Source: UBA6624 sp964507645
Lineage (GTDB): Bacteria; UBP7; UBA6624
Direction: 5' to 3'
DNA length: 64,000 nt
Assembly (NCBI GenBank): GCA_964507645.1
Contig: CAZDPU010000003.1
Span: 8,035-72,034 of the forward strand
The position numbers and the translations under genes were made by a program. The notes under the pieces are model-generated. The model did not search any database, was not told the origin of the DNA, and saw only the letters and a program-made list of their open reading frames with translations. Positions within the stretch are counted from its first letter, which is position 1, and each line of letters begins with the position of its first letter. Below are positions 60,014 through 64,000 of this stretch, piece by piece.

Positions 60014-60063
60014 GTTGAGGGAGATCCAATGCCTGGGTGGGTTCATTAGAAAACTCCCTCAAC
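60014..60063 (-). promoter_or_regulatory. 5' leader hairpin upstream of the LysM gene
   Basis: GTTGAGGGAG and CTCCCTCAAC form a perfect 10-bp stem, with a further six-pair inner stem (CTAATG with CATTGG, one G-U) that is complete only in the minus-strand RNA. The 12-nt terminal loop is AACCCACCCAGG. It ends 7 bases before the ATG at 60006 and begins about where TAAACT (60067-60072) would start transcription. There is no U-tract, so it is not a simple terminator for the aminopeptidase gene upstream. It fits no riboswitch I know. The rest of 60064-60127 holds no feature. Confidence 0.45.
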
Positions 60064-60127
60064 TTTAGTTTAGGTAAAGCAAAAGAGAATTTAATTTTCA
60101 TGTAACCAGCTTTGAATAGCTTTTGGA

Positions 60128-61264
60128 TTATTTGTTAAATATTTTTTTGAAATCAATGTTGCTATTTGTGAAATTTCCTTTTTCTTGTATTACTTCATTA
60201 TCTAAGATTATCTTTCCTTCTTCACGAAGATCTAAAATCATGTCCCAATGTAAGGCACTATTATTTTTTGAACCACTTTCAGGATATCCTTTTCCAAGAG
60301 CCATATGGAATGTTCCTCCAATCTTTTCGTCAAAAAGAATATTTTTAATATGTTTATCAATAGAGTAATTTGTACCTATTGCAACTTCTCCGGGTATTTT
60401 TGCACCTGGGTCTAAGTTTATAAGAGAAAGCAAGTGCTCTTCTCCTATCTTTGCTGAAGCATCTGAAACTTCTCCATTTTTAAAAATTAGATTGATATCT
60501 TGAACAAGAACGCCTTGGTAAACTGTTGGCCATTTATACCTTATTCTTCCTTCTACAGAACCTTCTACAGGGGCAGTAAAAACTTCTCCATCTGGGAAAT
60601 TCAATCTTCCCGAACATGGTATCCAGGTTCTTCCTTCAACTTCCATTTTTAAATCAGTATCGTGAGAAATTACTCTTAAGATTTTTCCTTTGTTCAAGAT
60701 TTTAGCAAGTTTATTTTGTTCAGTTTCAAATTCCTTCCAAAACACAGAAGGGTCATCGAGATGAAGGTTTCCAGCACGATAAACAAATTTATAAAAATCT
60801 TCATAAGACATTCCCGCTTCTTTTGCAAAAGCCTCTGTTGGCCATAATGTACCAACCCAGTGAAAATCACCGTCAGCAGATCTTTTTAAAGTTATGTCTC
60901 TTATCTCTTCCGAGCCTTTGTAAAATGTTGATATTTTTTTTGTATCAACCTTTGACAAAAGCCTTGTGTCGGTTGTTGCATTTATTCCTATCCTTGCATC
61001 AATTGTTTTTGCTTCAAGTAAAGATGTTTGAAAAACATGAGTTAATTGTTCGTCATTACTGTTCTCAATAAATACAGGTGTGCAAGAATCTATATGTATA
61101 TTTGTTTTTGGATGAGCTTTTGCCTTTAAAACCTCTTTTAGAATTTCTTTTATCAGAGGTTCTGCCAACGGTGTTGTATTGATCGCAACTTCCCAGCCAG
61201 GCTTTACACCTAGTGAGTAATTCACAAGAACATTTGCAAGTTTTTTTGCCATATCTTTCATCAT
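60128..61264 (-). CDS. aminopeptidase, M29 (thermophilic/AmpS) family
   Basis: Metallo-aminopeptidase. The family's metal and catalytic residues lie in PVEGSVEGRI near residue 230, SAKIGEEHL near 267, GTNYSIDKHIKNILFDEKIGGTFHMALG (Tyr, Asp, Glu and His; about 298-325) and SALHWDMILDLR near 336. 378 residues against about 400-410. No signal peptide, so cytoplasmic. Two tandem ATGs start it; TAAAAT lies 5 nt before the first and 8 before the second. Single gene, divergent from an unknown gene. Confidence 0.9.
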   Translation of the reverse strand: MMKDMAKKLANVLVNYSLGVKPGWEVAINTTPLAEPLIKEILKEVLKAKAHPKTNIHIDSCTPVFIENSNDEQLTHVFQTSLLEAKTIDARIGINATTDTRLLSKVDTKKISTFYKGSEEIRDITLKRSADGDFHWVGTLWPTEAFAKEAGMSYEDFYKFVYRAGNLHLDDPSVFWKEFETEQNKLAKILNKGKILRVISHDTDLKMEVEGRTWIPCSGRLNFPDGEVFTAPVEGSVEGRIRYKWPTVYQGVLVQDINLIFKNGEVSDASAKIGEEHLLSLINLDPGAKIPGEVAIGTNYSIDKHIKNILFDEKIGGTFHMALGKGYPESGSKNNSALHWDMILDLREEGKIILDNEVIQEKGNFTNSNIDFKKIFNK

Positions 61265-61269
61265 GTTAA

Positions 61270-61275
61270 ATTTTA
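61270..61275 (-). promoter_or_regulatory. predicted -10 element of M29 aminopeptidase gene
   Basis: TAAAAT on the minus strand, 5 nt before ATG 61264 and 8 nt before the next in-frame ATG at 61261; the second spacing agrees better with the other genes here. Confidence 0.35.
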
Positions 61276-61281
61276 TGCCAA

Positions 61282-61287
61282 TAAAAT
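61282..61287 (+). promoter_or_regulatory. predicted -10 element of the 61297 gene
   Basis: TAAAAT, 9 nt before TTG 61297. The position supports TTG as a genuine start. Confidence 0.3.
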
Positions 61288-61296
61288 AACTTTACC

Positions 61297-61755
61297 TTGA
61301 AGAAAGAAATTGAAAAATTGTGTTTTGCCGGATTAAAGCTTCATGAAGAAGGTAAAAAGTCAAAATTTGTACAACCTGATGGTTCGTGGTTTTGTCTTGA
61401 TCTAAAGCGGATAAAAGTAGAAACTTGGCAAAATAGAGGGAAAAAAGGGGCAAGGATTTCAAATGGATGTGAAGTTTTAGATGGATGGCTTCTTTTTCCT
61501 CCTGGAGGGGTCAATAAAAATAACGATATTCCAGAAGGTATTCCAAAGTTAGTTTCTCTAAGGGATATTGCCCTTCTTAATAAGAATTTTGAAAAGGAAC
61601 TTTTGACTGAGCCAAAAAACCAAGGCTTAATAAATGCAATCTACTTTACTTCAAAGTCAATAATTCAAGGAGCTGAGAACTTGGGAATAAAATCTCTTAC
61701 CAAGCCAAAATCAATTATTGATTTTATGAAGATGTATACAACTAAAATTATTTAA
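61297..61755 (+). CDS. protein of unknown function
   Basis: 152 residues starting at TTG (LKKEIEKLCFAGLKLHEEGK). I do not recognise the family. It has an N-terminal helix, a WFCLDLKRIKVETWQNRGKKG segment rich in basic and aromatic residues, a WLLFPPGGVNKN loop and a helical C-terminus (KSIIDFMKMY). No signal peptide or membrane helix, so cytoplasmic; the basic character would allow nucleic-acid binding but nothing shows it. Single gene whose end overlaps nth by 8 bases. Confidence 0.6.
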   Translation: MKKEIEKLCFAGLKLHEEGKKSKFVQPDGSWFCLDLKRIKVETWQNRGKKGARISNGCEVLDGWLLFPPGGVNKNNDIPEGIPKLVSLRDIALLNKNFEKELLTEPKNQGLINAIYFTSKSIIQGAENLGIKSLTKPKSIIDFMKMYTTKII

Positions 61756-62395
61756 TTTTTTCAGCTTTTCCATTTGAAGGGCATATATCTGAAAGAAAAC
61801 ATTCAAAACATTTAGGTTTTCTTGAATTGCATTCTTGTCTTCCTAGCCTAATAAGCCTTCCCGAATAATCAATCCATTCTTCTTTAGGCAAAGCTTTCAT
61901 CAGATCGATTTCAACTTTTTCAGCATTTTTTTCATTTGTCAAACCAAGCCTTCTTGATATCCTTCCTACATGAGTGTCTACAACAACCCCTGAGACCTCC
62001 CCGTATTGACCTAAAAGAACATTGGCTGTTTTTCTACCTACCCCAGGGAGTTTTATTAAATCATTCATGTTCATTGGTACTTTCCCACCATGTTCTTGGA
62101 TGATTTTTTTTGAAAGATTTATTATTGATTTTGTTTTTTGTTTGTAGTACCCACTTGATCTTATTAAGTTTTCAACTTTTTCAGGTTTTGCTTTTGATAA
62201 AAGTTCAGCAGATGGAAAAGATTCAAAAAGCCCAGGCGTTAGTTTGTTTATTTGCTTGTCTGTGGCTTGTGCTGAAAGAACAACAGAAACTAATAATTCA
62301 AATTCATTTCTGTAAGAAAGTTCTGTTTCTGTATCCGGGTATTGTTTTTTTAGACGTTTGAGTAATTCATTTATTTGCATAGGAGATAAAATCAT
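61748..62395 (-). CDS. nth: endonuclease III
   Basis: DNA glycosylase/AP lyase for oxidised pyrimidines. Helix-hairpin-helix LPGVGRKTANVLL with catalytic Lys near residue 121, catalytic Asp in VVDTHVGRI near 138, and a C-terminal [4Fe-4S] loop CNSRKPKCFECFLSDIC with the C-x6-C-x2-C-x5-C pattern. LLVSVVLSAQATDKQIN near 34 is also typical. 215 residues. Confidence 0.95.
   Translation of the reverse strand: MILSPMQINELLKRLKKQYPDTETELSYRNEFELLVSVVLSAQATDKQINKLTPGLFESFPSAELLSKAKPEKVENLIRSSGYYKQKTKSIINLSKKIIQEHGGKVPMNMNDLIKLPGVGRKTANVLLGQYGEVSGVVVDTHVGRISRRLGLTNEKNAEKVEIDLMKALPKEEWIDYSGRLIRLGRQECNSRKPKCFECFLSDICPSNGKAEKIK
62387..62392 (+). promoter_or_regulatory. predicted -10 element of HAD gene
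   Basis: TAAAAT, 11 nt before ATG 62404, the loosest of the set. Confidence 0.25.
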
Positions 62396-62403
62396 ATATT
62401 ACG

Positions 62404-63087
62404 ATGCGGACAAAGTCTTTAATCATTGACCTAGATGACACTTTGTGCAACACCTTTGGAGATTTGGTCTTTAACGCTCACATGGATGCGTCTAAGGCGA
62501 TGGTAGACGCAGGTTTCCAGATGTCCGTTGAGCAAACCTTCAAAGAAAGAATAAGAATTTTGGAAAAAACAATATCTGATAATTTTTCAAAAAGTTTTGA
62601 AGATGTGTTGAAGGAAGAGCTTGGCTGCTCTGCCCAGCAGCTGGAAGCTGGATTTGATGCCTATTACAACAGGGATATTAAGGACATAACCCTATTTCCT
62701 CTTGCTGAAAATTTTTTGAAACTCTGTTCTTCTTTGAAAATTGCACTTGTAACAAAAGGCCACAAAGAAACCCAAATGAAAAAGATCCAAAAATTAAACA
62801 TAGAAAAATATTTTGATTATGTTTCAGTGGTCAATATTTCAAATTCAAAAGAAGAAGAATTCAAAAGAATAATGAATAAGTGGGAAGTAAATCCAAGTGA
62901 AGTTGTTGTTCTTGGAGATAGGCCCGATTCAGATATTTTTCCTGGAAACAAGCTAAACATGGTTACTGTGAGATACAAGTCTGAACATTATATGAAAATG
63001 AAACCCAGAAATGATTTAGAAGTTTCTGATTATGAAGTCAAGTCTTACAGGGACTTGATTTTACTCTTTGAGAAAAACTTCATTTGA
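62404..63087 (+). CDS. HAD-superfamily hydrolase (phosphatase-like)
   Basis: Motif I IDLDDTLCNT at residue 8 (Asp nucleophile and acid/base), motif II VTKGHKE near 119, motif III Lys in NISNSKEEEFKRI region and motif IV VVLGDRPDSDIFPG near 170. Cap of helical C1 type (about 20-90). Subfamily resembles YjjG/pyrimidine-nucleotidase or phosphoglycolate phosphatase-like enzymes, but substrate is open. 227 residues. Its end overlaps the convergent gene by 27 bases. Confidence 0.85.
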   Translation: MRTKSLIIDLDDTLCNTFGDLVFNAHMDASKAMVDAGFQMSVEQTFKERIRILEKTISDNFSKSFEDVLKEELGCSAQQLEAGFDAYYNRDIKDITLFPLAENFLKLCSSLKIALVTKGHKETQMKKIQKLNIEKYFDYVSVVNISNSKEEEFKRIMNKWEVNPSEVVVLGDRPDSDIFPGNKLNMVTVRYKSEHYMKMKPRNDLEVSDYEVKSYRDLILLFEKNFI

Positions 63088-64000
63088 CCAGTATTTAGGC
63101 TGGATCCAACTTGATATTATTGATCTATATTTTTCGTAGGAAATGTAATATGTTACTTTTGGCCTGCCAAAAGAATCGAGAAGTTCAGCTTGGACTTTAT
63201 CGGCTTTTCTCAGGTCCATGTTTTCTTCATAGGGGAAATTAAACTTGTATGTTCTCAAGACCTTCCTGTATTTATCCATAACTTTCAGAGTATGCACATC
63301 ACCTTCACATGTCAAGACAGGGCACATTCCTTCCGGAGCACCATAGTTAAACATTGCTACAGCAATGTCACCAGTGTCGCTGATGATGTCTATTTTTGCT
63401 AAAATTCGAACAAATTCACCGTTTCCAGATCCAAGTGGTTTCCAGCCATAATGGAAATCCATTTCTATATTGCCATTTAAATGTCCCCAATTATGGTTGT
63501 CAATTTCATTTTCAAGAATATTCTCTGTTGTTATTTTTTCCACACCCCAGAGACCACATTCAATTGAGCTTTCTATAGAAGCCGAATCTTCAGATGAAAA
63601 AATTATCTTTTCTCCATATCTTGTTAGTGTTCCGGAAGAAGATCCATCACTAAATTCAAAGAGAGATGTTTCTCCATCTTCCATTGGAATAGTTATCTTG
63701 GCTATTGGAGAATAGCCATCACCTCTCATAACTTCAACAAAGTTACTCTCTTCTTTATTGTCAGAAGTTCTATAGAGCTGGACAAGAGGATCGCTGAGGA
63801 GATCATTTTTTTCTTCCTTGCTGACTTCGAAAGACAGTTTTCCAGAACATGGCTCCCATCCTAAATAATATCTGTTTTCGTCAGAGTCTTCTTGAGCAGA
63901 AAGCAAATCTGCACTAGAGCCTTCACTTCCAAGAATGTCATCTGTCTCCTCAACTGCAGGTGCTGCCTCCTCAACTGCAGGTGCTGCCTCCTCAACTGCA
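63061..64000 (-). CDS. unknown protein with AVEEAAP repeat linker (5' part outside window)
   Basis: The frame is open from the right edge to 63061, so at least 312 residues are present and the N-terminus is missing. The first residues seen are tandem heptads AVEEAAP (21-base DNA repeats), then an acidic linker ETDDILGSEG, then about 280 residues that look beta-rich and mixed (WEPCSGKLSFEVSKEEK; WGHLNGNIEMDFHYGW), with several Cys. Not recognised. An Ala/Pro/Glu linker often joins a membrane anchor or signal region to a periplasmic domain, so an envelope location is plausible. Confidence 0.6.
   Translation of the reverse strand, partial: AVEEAAPAVEEAAPAVEETDDILGSEGSSADLLSAQEDSDENRYYLGWEPCSGKLSFEVSKEEKNDLLSDPLVQLYRTSDNKEESNFVEVMRGDGYSPIAKITIPMEDGETSLFEFSDGSSSGTLTRYGEKIIFSSEDSASIESSIECGLWGVEKITTENILENEIDNHNWGHLNGNIEMDFHYGWKPLGSGNGEFVRILAKIDIISDTGDIAVAMFNYGAPEGMCPVLTCEGDVHTLKVMDKYRKVLRTYKFNFPYEENMDLRKADKVQAELLDSFGRPKVTYYISYEKYRSIISSWIQPKYWSNEVFLKE
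63946..64000. repeat. 21-bp tandem repeat, at least 2.6 copies
   Basis: The unit CTCCTCAACTGCAGGTGCTGC occurs at 63946-63966 (shifted start), 63967-63987 and partly 63988-64000, identical in every base visible, and runs out of the window. In-frame it encodes AVEEAAP heptads. Perfect identity suggests recent expansion or an unstable array. Confidence 0.85.

Noticed and set aside
60014..60063. Terminator of the M29 aminopeptidase gene, or SRP RNA
   Set aside because: The hairpin lies 65 bases past the stop without a U-tract, and the SRP tetraloop region (GGAA with conserved internal loops) is absent.
1..64000. Many T-runs (7-9 T) as intrinsic terminators
   Set aside because: Almost all lie inside minus-strand genes where they are AAA/AAG lysine codons, and they lack a stable GC stem before them.
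1..64000. CRISPR array, insertion sequence or replication origin
   Set aside because: I saw no regularly spaced repeats, no transposase and no DnaA-box cluster; dnaG, dnaE and rho are here but do not mark an origin.

Overview
This window is a gene-dense, AT-rich bacterial chromosome segment: about 70 protein genes, no rRNA, tRNA, CRISPR array or insertion sequence that I can see, and no gap above about 120 bases. The organism is a diderm. It has a lipid-transport MCE system (mlaE, mlaF, mlaD), an arabinose-5-phosphate isomerase of the KDO/LPS pathway, MurJ and MurG, MacAB-type efflux and two lipobox proteins. Low GC, extreme compaction and the gene set suggest an uncultivated, possibly marine, streamlined lineage of deltaproteobacterial character. 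I cannot place it more precisely from sequence alone.

Layout. 1-9031 (minus) is one overlapping operon: GldA/GldF/GldG-like ABC exporter, DUF4340, a degenerate YdjC, map, ddl, argS and the start of another ABC ATPase. 9093-13924 (plus) holds panB-panC-panD, kdsD, lysine 6-aminotransferase and a lipoprotein. 13910-19779 (minus) holds a YlbF-like protein, MacA, MacB ATPase, MacB permease, murJ and murG. 19817-21223 is a phosphohexomutase. 21212-28349 (minus) holds guaB3, guaA, a 64-codon gene, a broken copy of the guaA tail, hpt, rho, dnaG and an NRDE protein. 28419-33778 holds a secreted propeller-like protein, dnaE and folE2. 33760-38999 is a molybdenum hydroxylase locus of the 4-hydroxybenzoyl-CoA reductase type with mocA and xdhC. 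38986-45807 (minus) holds an ABC exporter, DUF2905, a RusA resolvase, yebC and mlaD/F/E. 45833-46759 (minus) is a MidA methyltransferase. 46806-57420 (plus) is a long cluster: gatC, pheS, folC, a SPOR-like protein, a polyprenyl synthase, sppA, a ferredoxin, nadK, two unknowns, uracil-DNA glycosylase, yggT, glyA, folK and nadC. 57403-64000 holds DUF456, nadA, a SpoU methyltransferase, a LysM protein, an M29 aminopeptidase, an unknown, nth, a HAD phosphatase and the C-terminal part of a repeat-linked unknown.

Pathway view. Several cofactor routes are partly represented: pantothenate (panBCD), NAD (nadA, nadC, nadK), folate (folE2, folC, folK, glyA) and molybdenum cofactor (mocA, xdhC). Purine salvage and GMP synthesis sit together (guaB3, guaA, hpt).

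Most notable observations: (i) a diverged, frameshifted duplicate of the guaA 3' end with a small gene between the copies, as left by an integrative element at the guaA attachment site; (ii) at 17 probable transcription-unit starts a -10-like hexamer lies 5-11 nt (usually 8-9) before the start codon, predicting leaderless mRNAs; (iii) all eight convergent gene pairs overlap at their stop codons; (iv) the molybdenum subunit gene seems to start at ATT; (v) a GC-rich RusA resolvase occupies the slot next to yebC where ruvC usually lies; (vi) a YdjC homologue has lost most catalytic residues.
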